Shown here piece after piece: positions 51,189 to 59,371 of a stretch of DNA of 64,000 nucleotides. Origin of the DNA: Rhodobacter sp. (GTDB taxonomy: Bacteria; Pseudomonadota; Alphaproteobacteria; Rhodobacterales; Rhodobacteraceae); NCBI GenBank assembly GCA_020637515.1, contig JACKKG010000001.1, forward strand, positions 1,332,501 through 1,396,500. Reading direction: 5' to 3'. The position numbers and the translations under genes are program-made. The notes under the pieces were generated by a model. That model searched no databases and was not told the DNA's origin. It was given only the letters and a program-made list of their open reading frames with translations. How positions within the stretch are numbered: position 1 is the stretch's first letter; the number at the start of each line of letters is the position of its first letter.

Positions 51189-51710
51189 GTGACAAAGACC
51201 CCTGACAACGAGCGGTCCCGCGAAACGGCCGCCCCCGAACGCGAGCAGTCCCGCATGAAGCAATCCGCCGTGGCGGCCTTCAGGAATTTCGTCGAGCCGG
51301 TGTTCCGCCGGCCCGAATTCGTGCAGACCGCCGCGCTGTGCCTGCGCGACAGCCGCAAGGGGCCCGAGGTGCTGCTGGTGTCCAGCCTGACCTCGAAACG
51401 CTGGATCCTGCCCAAGGGCTGGCCGATGGAGGGGCGCACCCTGGCCCAGGCCGCCCTGCAAGAGGCCTGGGAAGAGGCCGGCGTGACCGGCGTGGTCGAA
51501 ACCGCGCCGATGGGGCATTTCTCGTATCAGAAGGTCGTCAAGAACGGCATCCCCGTGGCCTGCCGATGCGAGGTGTTCCGCGTCGCCGTCACCGGCGAGG
51601 CGCAGGATTTCCCCGAAATGGGCCGCCGAAAGCGCCGCTGGGTCTCGCCCGAGGACGCCGCCCGGGCGGTCGAGGAACCTGAGTTGAAGAAACTGCTCAA
51701 GAGCCTTTGA
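51189..51710 (+). CDS. NUDIX hydrolase with variant Nudix box
   Basis: A 173-residue NUDIX protein of the kind near diphosphoinositol/dinucleotide hydrolases ('WILPKGWPMEGRTLAQAALQEAWEEAGV'). Relative to the strict box G-x5-E-x7-REUxEExGU, the first Glu is Arg and the Arg of RE is Gln; the EExG metal-binding part is intact. GTG 51189 gives an N-terminal extension; ATG 51255 is an alternative start. It follows arfB by 9 nt and may be cotranscribed. Confidence 0.82.
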   Translation: MTKTPDNERSRETAAPEREQSRMKQSAVAAFRNFVEPVFRRPEFVQTAALCLRDSRKGPEVLLVSSLTSKRWILPKGWPMEGRTLAQAALQEAWEEAGVTGVVETAPMGHFSYQKVVKNGIPVACRCEVFRVAVTGEAQDFPEMGRRKRRWVSPEDAARAVEEPELKKLLKSL

Positions 51711-51785
51711 TCCTTCCGCATTGTGGTCGCGGGGCGAATCCGTTAGGTGGCGTGTAACCGTTTTGTGACAGCTACGGAGCCCGCG

Positions 51786-53267
51786 ATGTCCTCGCCTGCC
51801 GATCCGAACGCCAAGGCCATCAAGACCCTCGACAAGGACCTCAAGCGGATCGGTCTGCTGGAACAGGCGACCGCCTTTACCGCCCGCCCGCTGGTCGGTC
51901 CGGGGATTGCGCTGGTGTTCATGGCGCTGGCCGGGCTGGGCGCGGCGACGGTCATGGGCGCTGGCACGGGCACCTGGGTGGTGGTCATGGCGGCGGTGAT
52001 CGGTGCCTACATGGCGCTGAACATCGGCGCGAACGATGTCGCCAACAACATGGGACCGGCGGTCGGCGCGAATGCCGTGACGCTGGGCGGCGCGCTGCTG
52101 ATCGCCGCCATCTGCGAGACCGCCGGCGCGCTGCTGGCGGGCGGCGATGTGGTGAGCACCGTCTCGCGCGGGATCGTGGCGCCGGAATCGGTGGCCGAAC
52201 CACAGATTTTCGTCTGGGCGATGATGGCCGCGCTGTTGGCCGGCGCGCTCTGGATTCACCTGGCGACGGCGATGGGCGCACCGGTTTCGACCACCCATTC
52301 GATCGTCGGCGGGGTGATGGGCGCGGGTGTCGCCGCCGCCGGTTTTTCCGCTGTGAACTGGGGCGTGATGGGCAAGATCGCCGCAAGCTGGGTGATCTCG
52401 CCGATCCTGGGGGGCGCCATCGCCGCGCTGTTTCTGGCGGTCATCAACAACCGCATCATCTACCGCGAGGACAAGCTGGCGGCCGCGCGCACCTGGGTGC
52501 CGGTGCTGATCGGCATCATGGGCGGCGTCTTTGCCACCTATATGGCGATGAAGGGGCTGAAGGCCCTGGTGCACCTGTCGCTGGGCCAGTCGCTGCTGGT
52601 GGGGATCGCCGTCGCGGTGCCGCTGACGGTGCTGATGCGTCCGGTGATCGCGCGACAGTCGCGCGGGCTGGAAAACCGCGTGAAATCGCTGAAATCGCTG
52701 TTCTCGATCCCGCTGGTCCTGTCAGCGGCGCTGCTCAGCTTTGCCCATGGGGCGAATGACGTGGCGAACGCGGTCGGGCCGCTGGCGGCGATCGTCCACG
52801 CGGTGCAGGAGGGGGCCTCGGGCGACCGCGTGCAGATCCCCTATTGGGTGATGATCACCGGCGCGCTGGGGCTCAGCGTGGGGCTGATGCTGTTCGGACC
52901 CAAGCTCATCAACATCGTGGGGTCGGAAATCACCCGCCTGAACGCGATGCGCGCCTGGTGCGTGGCGCTGGCGGCGGCGGTCGTGGTGATCGTCGCCTCA
53001 TGGCTGGGGCTGCCGGTGTCCTCGACGCATATTGCCATCGGCGGCATCTTTGGCGTGGGCTTCTACCGCGAGTGGTATCACGAGAAGATCCTCAAGGAGA
53101 ACCGCGACCTCTCGGCCCTGCCGATCGAGGAACGCACCCGGCGCAAGGTCGTGCGGCGCTCGCATCTGATGACGATCCTGGCGGCGTGGCTCATCACCGT
53201 GCCCGCCACGGCGGCACTGTCGGCGGGGCTGTTCTGGTCGGCGACGGTGCTGGCGGGCTTTCGCTGA
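51786..53267 (+). CDS. pit: Inorganic phosphate transporter, Pit family
   Basis: A 493-residue membrane protein with the two PiT signatures 'NIGANDVANNMGPAVGANAVT' (N half) and 'SFAHGANDVANAVGPLAAI' (C half), plus 'APVSTTHSIVGGVMGAG' and 'LPVSSTHIAIGGIFGVGF'. About twelve helices. It imports phosphate (or metal-phosphate) by cation symport. ATG 51786 has no strong ribosome site. A PhoU-like gene is not next to it. Confidence 0.93.
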   Translation: MSSPADPNAKAIKTLDKDLKRIGLLEQATAFTARPLVGPGIALVFMALAGLGAATVMGAGTGTWVVVMAAVIGAYMALNIGANDVANNMGPAVGANAVTLGGALLIAAICETAGALLAGGDVVSTVSRGIVAPESVAEPQIFVWAMMAALLAGALWIHLATAMGAPVSTTHSIVGGVMGAGVAAAGFSAVNWGVMGKIAASWVISPILGGAIAALFLAVINNRIIYREDKLAAARTWVPVLIGIMGGVFATYMAMKGLKALVHLSLGQSLLVGIAVAVPLTVLMRPVIARQSRGLENRVKSLKSLFSIPLVLSAALLSFAHGANDVANAVGPLAAIVHAVQEGASGDRVQIPYWVMITGALGLSVGLMLFGPKLINIVGSEITRLNAMRAWCVALAAAVVVIVASWLGLPVSSTHIAIGGIFGVGFYREWYHEKILKENRDLSALPIEERTRRKVVRRSHLMTILAAWLITVPATAALSAGLFWSATVLAGFR

Positions 53268-53324
53268 TCGGGGCGCGCGGGCCCGTCGCCACCGACGGTC
53301 GCCACCAACCCCGGCCGGGGGGCC

Positions 53325-54227
53325 TCAGGCGCCCAGATGCCGCGTGCCGCGCGCTTCGGCCAGGGCGACCTGACGTTGCCTTTCGCGGAATCGCTGCCGG
53401 CGGGCGTCGTCGAATTCCGTGACGCACCGGGGACAGCTTACCCCGTCCTCAAAGGCCGGGTGGGCGCGGTCCTGGTCGGTGATCGGGCGGCGGCAGGCGT
53501 GGCACATCGCGTGCCCGGTGGGCGCCAGCCCATGCCCCACCGCGACGCGCTGGTCAAAGACGAAGCAGCCGCCGCGCCACAGGCTGTCGGCTTCCGGCAC
53601 GTCCTCGAGGTATTGCAAGATCCCGCCCTTGAGGTGATAGACCGCCTCCACCCCTTGCCCCAGCAACCAGTTCGTCGATTTCTCGCAGCGAATGCCGCCC
53701 GTGCAGAACATCGCGATGCGCTTGTTGTGGAAGCGGTGCTTGTTCGCTTCCCACCAGGCAGGGAATTCGCCGAAGGATCGCGTGCCGGGGTCCACGGCGC
53801 CCTCGAAACTGCCGATCGCCACCTCATAGTCGTTGCGGGTGTCGATCACCGCGACATCGGGGGCGGTGATGAGCGCGTTCCAGTCGCGCGGCTCCACATA
53901 ATGGCCGACGCGGGCGCGGGGGTCCACGTCGGGCTGGCCCATGGTGACGATCTCGCGCTTCAGCCGCACCTTCATGCGGCCAAAGGGCATCGTTTCGGCC
54001 GGGGCCTCTTTCCACGACAGATCCGCGCAACCCGGCAGCGCGCGGACATGGGCCAGAACCGCGTCGATCCCGGCGCGCGGCCCGGCGATCGTGCCGTTGA
54101 TCCCCTCGGCGGCCAACAGCAGCGACCCCTTGACCCCCTGCGCCGCGCAAAGCCGTGCCAGCGGCGTTTTCAGCGCGGCCGGGTCGGGAAAACGGGTGAA
54201 ATGATAGAGCGCGGCGACGATCAGCAT
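53325..54227 (-). CDS. trhO: tRNA uridine(34) hydroxylase TrhO (rhodanese domain)
   Basis: A 300-residue YceA/TrhO protein that hydroxylates U34 of some tRNAs. An acylphosphatase-like N domain (about 1-95) is followed by a rhodanese domain with active-site loop 'AMFCTGGIRCEKST' and 'GVEAVYHLKGGILQYLEDVPE'. The C terminus has the family 'CHACRRPITDQDRAHPAFEDGVSCPRC' cysteines. ATG 54227 is placed before 'IVAALYHFTRFPD'. It faces away from ffh. Confidence 0.92.
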   Translation of the reverse strand: MLIVAALYHFTRFPDPAALKTPLARLCAAQGVKGSLLLAAEGINGTIAGPRAGIDAVLAHVRALPGCADLSWKEAPAETMPFGRMKVRLKREIVTMGQPDVDPRARVGHYVEPRDWNALITAPDVAVIDTRNDYEVAIGSFEGAVDPGTRSFGEFPAWWEANKHRFHNKRIAMFCTGGIRCEKSTNWLLGQGVEAVYHLKGGILQYLEDVPEADSLWRGGCFVFDQRVAVGHGLAPTGHAMCHACRRPITDQDRAHPAFEDGVSCPRCVTEFDDARRQRFRERQRQVALAEARGTRHLGA

Positions 54228-54295
54228 GGGCGGCTTTTGCGCCTTTGACGCGGCCACGGCAATGCGTATTTGCACCCACGCGACGCCCGCGACGC

Positions 54296-54324
54296 TTGAC
54301 TCGGTGGCGATCCGGGCCTAGGTG
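54296..54324 (+). promoter_or_regulatory. Candidate promoter of ffh
   Basis: TTGACT, a 17-nt spacer and TAGGTG, about 130 bp upstream of the ffh ATG. The -10 is weak. The leader after it has one hairpin (ggaag...cttcc) and nothing that resembles an SRP RNA. Confidence 0.35.
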
Positions 54325-54452
54325 CTGCCTGAATTCCCCCGGAAGCCCGTGCTTCCGGTCCCATCGCTTTTGCGGGGATCGCCATCCGTCAGCGCGTTGC
54401 GCCCACGGGTGCAAATCCCCGTGGTTCCGAAGTCTGTCCCGAAAGGACTGCC

Positions 54453-55946
54453 ATGTTCGAGAATCTGTCCGAGCGCCTGGGTGGCGTCTTTGACCGCCTG
54501 ACCAAGGCGGGCGCGCTCAGCGCCGACGACGTGACCGCCGCCCTGCGCGAGGTGCGCGTGGCGCTGCTCGAGGCCGACGTTTCGCTGCCCGTCGCGCGCG
54601 ATTTCATCAAGCGGGTGCAGGGCAAGGCGACGGGCGCCGCCGTCACCAAGTCGATCACGCCCGGCCAGCAGGTGGTCAAGATCGTCCATGACGAACTGAT
54701 CGCCACCCTGCGCGGCGACGAGGACCCAGGCCGGCTGAAGATCGACAACCCGCCCGCGCCGGTGCTGATGGTGGGTCTGCAAGGCTCGGGCAAGACGACC
54801 ACCACCGCCAAGCTGGCGCGCCGCCTGAAAGAGCGCGAGGGCAAGCGCGTGCTGATGGCCTCGCTGGACACCAACCGCCCGGCGGCGATGGAACAGCTTG
54901 CCATTCTGGGCGGGCAGATCGGTGTCGATACGCTGCCCATCGTCAAGGGCGAGAACGCCGTCGCCATCGCCCGTCGCGCCAAGTCGCAGGCGACGCTGGG
55001 CGGCTATGACGTCTACCTGCTGGACACCGCCGGCCGTCTGCACATCGACGAGGTGCTGATGGACGAGGTGCAGGCGGTGCGCGACGCCGTCAGCCCGCGT
55101 GAGACGCTGCTGGTGGTCGACGGTCTGACGGGTCAGGACGCGGTCAACGTCGCCACCGAATTCGAGGGCAAGGTCGGCATCACCGGCGTCGTGCTGACGC
55201 GGATGGATGGCGACGGACGCGGTGGTGCGGCCCTGTCGATGCGCGCCGTCACCGGCAAGCCGATCCGGTTCGTGGGTCTGGGCGAAAAGACCGACGCGCT
55301 GGAAACCTTCGAGGCCGAGCGCGTCGCGGGCCGCATCCTGGGCATGGGCGACATCGTCGCGCTGGTCGAGCGCGCGCAGCAGACGCTCGAGGCCGAGCAG
55401 GCCGAGCGGATGATGAAGCGGTTCCAGAAGGGTCAGTTCAACATGAACGACCTGAAGGCGCAGCTGGAGCAGATGCTCAAGATGGGCGGGATGCAGTCGG
55501 TCATGGGCATGATGCCCGGCATGGGCAAACTGTCCAAACAGGCCGAGGCCGCCGGGTTCGACGACACCATGCTGAAGCGCCAGATCGCGCTCATCAACTC
55601 GATGACCAAGGGCGAGCGCGCCCGCCCCGACATCTTGCAGGCCAGCCGCAAGAAGCGGATCGCGGCGGGGGCCGGTCTCGATGTGGCCGAGTTGAACAAG
55701 CTTCTGAAGATGCAGCGCCAGATGGCGGATGTGATGAAGAAGATGGGCAAGGGCGGGATGCTGAAACAGGCGATGAAGTCGATGTTCGGCAAGAACCCCG
55801 ACATGGCCGATATCCAGAAGCAGATGGCCGACCCCGAGGCGATGAAGGCCGCGCAGATGGCGATGGGCCGGGGCGGCGGTCTGCCGGGTCTGGGCGGCGG
55901 CATGCCGGGCGGGTTGTCGGGCCTGGGTCTGGGCAAGAAACGCTGA
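54453..55946 (+). CDS. ffh: Signal recognition particle protein Ffh (SRP54)
   Basis: A 497-residue SRP GTPase that targets nascent membrane proteins. N domain (1-85), G domain with 'GLQGSGKTTTTAKLA', 'DTAGRLHIDEVLMDEV', 'TRMDGDGRGGAALSM' and 'GLGEKTDALETF', then the methionine-rich M domain (about 310-430). The end is Gly/Met-rich (MGRGGGLPGLGGGMPGG), common in Rhodobacterales. The ATG follows cgaaaggac. Confidence 0.97.
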   Translation: MFENLSERLGGVFDRLTKAGALSADDVTAALREVRVALLEADVSLPVARDFIKRVQGKATGAAVTKSITPGQQVVKIVHDELIATLRGDEDPGRLKIDNPPAPVLMVGLQGSGKTTTTAKLARRLKEREGKRVLMASLDTNRPAAMEQLAILGGQIGVDTLPIVKGENAVAIARRAKSQATLGGYDVYLLDTAGRLHIDEVLMDEVQAVRDAVSPRETLLVVDGLTGQDAVNVATEFEGKVGITGVVLTRMDGDGRGGAALSMRAVTGKPIRFVGLGEKTDALETFEAERVAGRILGMGDIVALVERAQQTLEAEQAERMMKRFQKGQFNMNDLKAQLEQMLKMGGMQSVMGMMPGMGKLSKQAEAAGFDDTMLKRQIALINSMTKGERARPDILQASRKKRIAAGAGLDVAELNKLLKMQRQMADVMKKMGKGGMLKQAMKSMFGKNPDMADIQKQMADPEAMKAAQMAMGRGGGLPGLGGGMPGGLSGLGLGKKR

Positions 55947-55950
55947 TCCG

Positions 55951-56517
55951 ATGACTGCGCTGGCCGAAACCTTTGCTGCTGCGACTCCGGTGCTGGAAAC
56001 CCCGCGCCTGATCCTGCGCGCGCCCCGGCTGGCGGATTTCGACGGGTTCGCGGCCTATCAGGCCAGCGACCGCGCGCGCTTCACCGGCGGCCCCGTGGAT
56101 CGCAACCTGGCCTGGCGCGGCTTTGGCCATGTCGTCGGCCATTGGGTGCTGCGCGGCTACGGCGTCTTCGTGCTGCAAGAGCGCGAGACCGGGCGCGCCC
56201 TGGGCACCGCCGGCCCCTGGTTCCCCGAGGGCTGGCCCGAGCCCGAAATCGCCTGGACCCTGTGGGCGCCCGAGGCCGAGGGCCGGGGCTATGCCGTCGA
56301 AGCCGCGCTGGCGACCCGGGCCTTTGCCTATGAGACGCTGGGCTGGGCGACCGCGATCAGCATGATCCTGGACGGCAACGACCGGTCGGCGGCGCTGGCC
56401 CTGCGGTTGGGCTGCCGGCGCGAAAGCGGCTTTCACCATGCGCAATTCGGTGCGACCTCGATCTGGCGGCACCCGGCGCCCGATGCGCAGGGCGCCGGCA
56501 TGGAGGCCTATGCATGA
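55951..56517 (+). CDS. GNAT-family N-acetyltransferase (RimJ/RimL-like)
   Basis: A 188-residue acetyltransferase with the start 'ETPRLILRAPRLADFDGFAAYQASD', a CoA-site strand 'EIAWTLWAPEAEGRGYAVEAALATRAFAYETLGWATAISMILDGNDRSAALALRLGC' and the final 'FHHAQFGATSIWRHP'. The substrate is unknown; RimJ/RimL-like proteins acetylate protein N termini or small molecules. It lies 4 nt after ffh. Confidence 0.87.
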   Translation: MTALAETFAAATPVLETPRLILRAPRLADFDGFAAYQASDRARFTGGPVDRNLAWRGFGHVVGHWVLRGYGVFVLQERETGRALGTAGPWFPEGWPEPEIAWTLWAPEAEGRGYAVEAALATRAFAYETLGWATAISMILDGNDRSAALALRLGCRRESGFHHAQFGATSIWRHPAPDAQGAGMEAYA

Positions 56518-56549
56518 GACCCCGTTCCGATGACACCCCGGAGGCCCCG

Positions 56550-56846
56550 ATGACCAACGATTCCGAACGCGCCGCCAATCTGCTGCGCGAGCACCGCGAG
56601 TCGATCGACCGGCTGGACGCGATCCTGGTCTACACCCTGGCCGAACGCTTCAAGCACACGCAGGCGGTAGGCCGGCTGAAGGCCACGCACGCGCTGCCGC
56701 CCTCGGACCCCTCGCGCGAGGCGCGGCAGATCGAGCGGCTGGAATGGTTGGCCAAAGAGGCCGACCTGGACCCCGAATTCGCCAAGAAATTCCTGACCTT
56801 CATCATCTCGGAGGTGATCCGTCACCACGAGAGGTTGCAGAAATGA
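56550..56846 (+). CDS. Chorismate mutase (AroQ class)
   Basis: A 98-residue helical AroQ domain that converts chorismate to prephenate. It has 'NLLREHRESIDRLDAILVYTLAERFKHTQAVGRLKATHALPPSDPSREARQIERLEWLAKEADLD'. ATG 56550 is chosen for the ggagg site 5 nt upstream; ATG 56514, overlapping the acetyltransferase stop, is an alternative that adds 12 residues. It sits before rpsP. Confidence 0.9.
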   Translation: MTNDSERAANLLREHRESIDRLDAILVYTLAERFKHTQAVGRLKATHALPPSDPSREARQIERLEWLAKEADLDPEFAKKFLTFIISEVIRHHERLQK

Positions 56847-56900
56847 CCCGACTTGGTGCCCCCACAGGGCGCCGCAACAGCCATCCATAGGAGAAACATC

Positions 56901-57248
56901 ATGGCTACCAAAATCCGTCTCGCGCGCGGCGGCTCGAAAAAGCGCCCGTTCTACGCCATCGTCGTGTCCGACAGCCGGATGCCGCGCGACGGCCGCTTCC
57001 TGGAAAAGATCGGCACCTACAACCCGCTTCTGCCGAAAGACAGCGAAGACCGCGTGAAGATGGACATGGAGCGCGTGCAGGCGTGGCTCGACAAGGGCGC
57101 GCAGCCGACCGACCGCGTCGTGCGCTTCCTGGAAGCCGCCGGTATCCGCGCCAAGACCGAGCGCAGCAACCCCAAGAAAGCCGTTCCCGGCAAAAAGGCT
57201 CAGGCCCGCGCGAAAGAGCGCGCCGACAAGGCCGCCGCGGCCGAGTGA
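56901..57248 (+). CDS. rpsP: 30S ribosomal protein S16
   Basis: A 115-residue S16 with the family start 'MATKIRLARGGSKKRPFYAIVVSDSRMPRDGRFLEKIGTYNPL' and a lysine/alanine-rich tail common in alphaproteobacteria. An aggagaaa ribosome site lies 7-8 nt upstream. It is the first gene of the rpsP-rimM-trmD-rplS block, here interrupted by bluB. Confidence 0.97.
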   Translation: MATKIRLARGGSKKRPFYAIVVSDSRMPRDGRFLEKIGTYNPLLPKDSEDRVKMDMERVQAWLDKGAQPTDRVVRFLEAAGIRAKTERSNPKKAVPGKKAQARAKERADKAAAAE

Positions 57249-57279
57249 TCGCCGCGAGGTGACATCACCGCGAGGTGAC
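57248..57279. repeat. Tandem 16-bp duplication after rpsP
   Basis: atcgccgcgaggtgac is followed directly by atcaccgcgaggtgac (one mismatch), starting at the last base of the rpsP stop. It may be a recent duplication event. Confidence 0.7.
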
Positions 57280-57284
57280 GGGGA

Positions 57285-57306
57285 AGGGGGGCGCACGCGC
57301 CCCCCT
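57285..57306 (+). terminator. Terminator hairpin after rpsP
   Basis: A 9-bp stem (aggggggcg / cgcccccct) with a 4-nt loop about 37 nt past the rpsP stop. It forms the first hairpin of composite element copy C. Confidence 0.6.
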
Positions 57307-57354
57307 CTGCCCCTGCGGGGCATTCACCCCCCGTGCGTATTTGGGACAAGATGA
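57285..57354 (+). repeat. Composite hairpin-box element, copy C
   Basis: In plus orientation it holds a G/C hairpin (57285-57306), a second hairpin (57309-57321, gcccc / ggggc) and a box (57329-57354) with core GTGCGTATTTGGGACAAGAT. The box differs from copy A at one of 26 positions. The final ATG of the box is the preferred bluB start. Confidence 0.7.
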
Positions 57355-58004
57355 AAGGGGCGGCCGTGATCGGTGAGGGGGCGTTCAGCGCCGACTTCCG
57401 GGCGGAACTGGCCGAACTGCTGCGCTGGCGGCGCGATGTGCGGCACTTCCGGCGCGATCCGGTGGACGAGGCCGTTCTGGCGCGCTGTCTCGATGCGTTC
57501 CGGCTGGCGCCGTCGGTCGGGCTGTCGGAGCCCTGGCGGCTGATCCGCGTGCATAGCGAGGGCGCGCGCGCCGCCGTTCAGGCCAATTTCGAAACCGCGA
57601 ACGCCGCGGCGCTGACCGGCTATGACGGCGCGCGCGCCGAACTCTATGCCGGGCTGAAGCTGTCGGGGATGCGCGAGGCGCCAGTGCATCTGGCGGTGTT
57701 CTGCGACGACAGCGCGCCCAAGGGGCAGGGTCTGGGCGCGCGCACCATGCCCGAGATGCGGCGCTATTCCGTTGCCGGCGCGGTCATGCAATTGTGGCTG
57801 TTGCTCAGGGCCGAGGGGCTGGGCATGGGCTGGGTCTCGATCCTCGATCCGGATCGCCTGGCGCGGGACCTCGGGATTGACGACGGCTGGCGGTTGGTCG
57901 CCTATCTGTGCATCGGCTGGCCCGAGGCGCAGGAGAACACGCCCGAACTGGAGCGCATGGGCTGGGAGCGCCGTGCGACGCATGTCCGGGTCGAGACACG
58001 ATAG
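57351..58004 (+). CDS. bluB: 5,6-dimethylbenzimidazole synthase BluB
   Basis: A 217-residue flavin-destroying nitroreductase-like enzyme that makes the lower ligand of vitamin B12 from FMNH2 and O2. The hallmark 'RWRRDVRHFRRDPVDEAVLARCLDAFRLAPSVGLSEPWRLIRV' and 'RRYSVAGAVMQLWLLLRAEGLGMGWVSILDP' are present. ATG 57351 lies inside the conserved box, so the true start may be GTG 57366 or another. It interrupts the rpsP-rimM order and is followed 10 nt later by rimM. Confidence 0.88.
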   Translation: MKGAAVIGEGAFSADFRAELAELLRWRRDVRHFRRDPVDEAVLARCLDAFRLAPSVGLSEPWRLIRVHSEGARAAVQANFETANAAALTGYDGARAELYAGLKLSGMREAPVHLAVFCDDSAPKGQGLGARTMPEMRRYSVAGAVMQLWLLLRAEGLGMGWVSILDPDRLARDLGIDDGWRLVAYLCIGWPEAQENTPELERMGWERRATHVRVETR

Positions 58005-58014
58005 GGGCGAGGCG

Positions 58015-58518
58015 ATGAAGGACAGGGTCTGCGTTGGAGCGATTGCCGGGGCGTTCGGCGTCCGGGGCGAGGTGCGGCTGAAAAGCTTCTGCGCCCAGCC
58101 CGAGGCGATCGCCGCCTATGCCCCGCTCTACACCGAGGACGGCACGCGCAGTTTCACCGTGCGGCTGGGCAACGCCATTCCCAACGGGATGTCGGCGCGG
58201 TTGGGGGGGGTCTCGACCCGCGAAGAGGCCGAGGCGCTGCGCGGCGTGCGCCTGTTTGCCGATCGCGATCGCCTGCCGGCGCTGCCCGACGACGAATTCT
58301 ACCACGCCGATCTGATCGGCCTGACGGTGCTGGACACCGGCGGCACGGTGATCGGGCGGGTGAGTTCGGTGCAGAACCATGGGGCCGGTGACCTGCTGGA
58401 AATCCAGCGCAAGGGCAAAGGCAACGCGTTCATCCCCTTCACCGTGGCGATGGTGCCGACGGTTGATATCGCCGCCGGCCGGATCATCGCCGACCCGCCC
58501 GAGGGGCTGTTCGAATGA
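58015..58518 (+). CDS. rimM: Ribosome maturation factor RimM
   Basis: A 167-residue two-domain protein: the RimM N-terminal barrel ('VGAIAGAFGVRGEVRLKSF', 'LFADRDRLPALPDDEFYHADLIGL') and the PRC barrel ('FIPFTVAMVPTVDIAAGRIIADPPEGLFE'). It helps mature 16S rRNA and binds S19. It has a gcgaggc site upstream and a 4-nt overlap with trmD. Confidence 0.94.
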   Translation: MKDRVCVGAIAGAFGVRGEVRLKSFCAQPEAIAAYAPLYTEDGTRSFTVRLGNAIPNGMSARLGGVSTREEAEALRGVRLFADRDRLPALPDDEFYHADLIGLTVLDTGGTVIGRVSSVQNHGAGDLLEIQRKGKGNAFIPFTVAMVPTVDIAAGRIIADPPEGLFE

Positions 58519-59327
58519 CCGACGAGACCCCGGCGCCGAAACGCTCGCATGGGCGCGTGTCGATCAGCCTGAGCGGTCAGCCGCGCGACCTGATGGGCGG
58601 ACCGCCGCGAGTCAAGGGCGCCTGGACGGCCAGGATCGTGACCCTGTTCCCGGGCGCCTTTCCAGGGGTGCTGAGCGAATCGCTGACCGGCAAGGCGATG
58701 GACCTGGGTCTATGGGCGCTGGAGACGATCGACCTGCGCCCCTTTGGCGAGGGCAGGCATCGCAACGTGGACGACACGCCGGCGGGGGGCGGCGCCGGGA
58801 TGGTGCTGCGCGCGGACGTGGTGGCGCGGGCGCTGCGCGCGGCCGACGCGGGCACGCCCGGGCGCGCCCGCTGGCCGGTGGTCTATCTGTCGCCGCGCGG
58901 GCGGCGGTTCGATCAGGCGATGGCCCGGCGCTGGGCGACCTGCGACGGGATCACCCTGCTGTGCGGTCGGTTCGAAGGGGTGGACGAGCGCGTGCTCGAA
59001 GCCTTTGGCGTCGAGGAGGTCAGCTTGGGCGATTTCGTTCTGACCGGCGGCGAGATCGCCGCGCAGGCCATGATCGACGCGACGGTGCGGCTGCTGCCCG
59101 GGGTGCTGGGCAATGCCGCCTCGACCGAGGAGGAAAGCCACTCGGCCGGTCTTCTCGAGCATCCGCAATACACCCGTCCCGCGGTCTGGGAAGGGCGTGA
59201 GATCCCGGCGGTGCTGCTGTCGGGCAACCACGCCGAGATTGCGAAGTGGCGCCGGGCCGAGGCCGAGCGCCTGACCCGCGAGCGCCGCCCCGATCTGTGG
59301 GCGCGGCACGAAACGGGCCGGGATTGA
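58515..59327 (+). CDS. trmD: tRNA (guanine37-N1)-methyltransferase TrmD
   Basis: A 270-residue SPOUT methyltransferase. The knotted SAM site is visible ('LLCGRFEGVDERVLEAFGVEEVSLGDFVLTGGE'), as is 'AGGGAGMVLRADVV' and the catalytic Asp region 'LLEHPQYTRPAVWEG'. It modifies G37 of tRNAs reading CCN/CUN. Compared with typical TrmD (about 240-250), it has a ~38-residue N-terminal extension before 'WTARIVTLFPGAFPG'; the overlap with rimM supports this start. Confidence 0.93.
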   Translation: MTDETPAPKRSHGRVSISLSGQPRDLMGGPPRVKGAWTARIVTLFPGAFPGVLSESLTGKAMDLGLWALETIDLRPFGEGRHRNVDDTPAGGGAGMVLRADVVARALRAADAGTPGRARWPVVYLSPRGRRFDQAMARRWATCDGITLLCGRFEGVDERVLEAFGVEEVSLGDFVLTGGEIAAQAMIDATVRLLPGVLGNAASTEEESHSAGLLEHPQYTRPAVWEGREIPAVLLSGNHAEIAKWRRAEAERLTRERRPDLWARHETGRD

Positions 59328-59371
59328 CCAGCCCGGCAAGGCGCCGGGCCGGAACTCACCGTGCGGTCGGG

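Noticed and set aside
54325..54452. Possible SRP RNA gene in the ffh leader
   Set aside because: A 'gtgctg' and a 'ggaag' stretch recall the SRP core, but the conserved tetraloop and symmetric loop sequences are absent and the pieces are in the wrong order.
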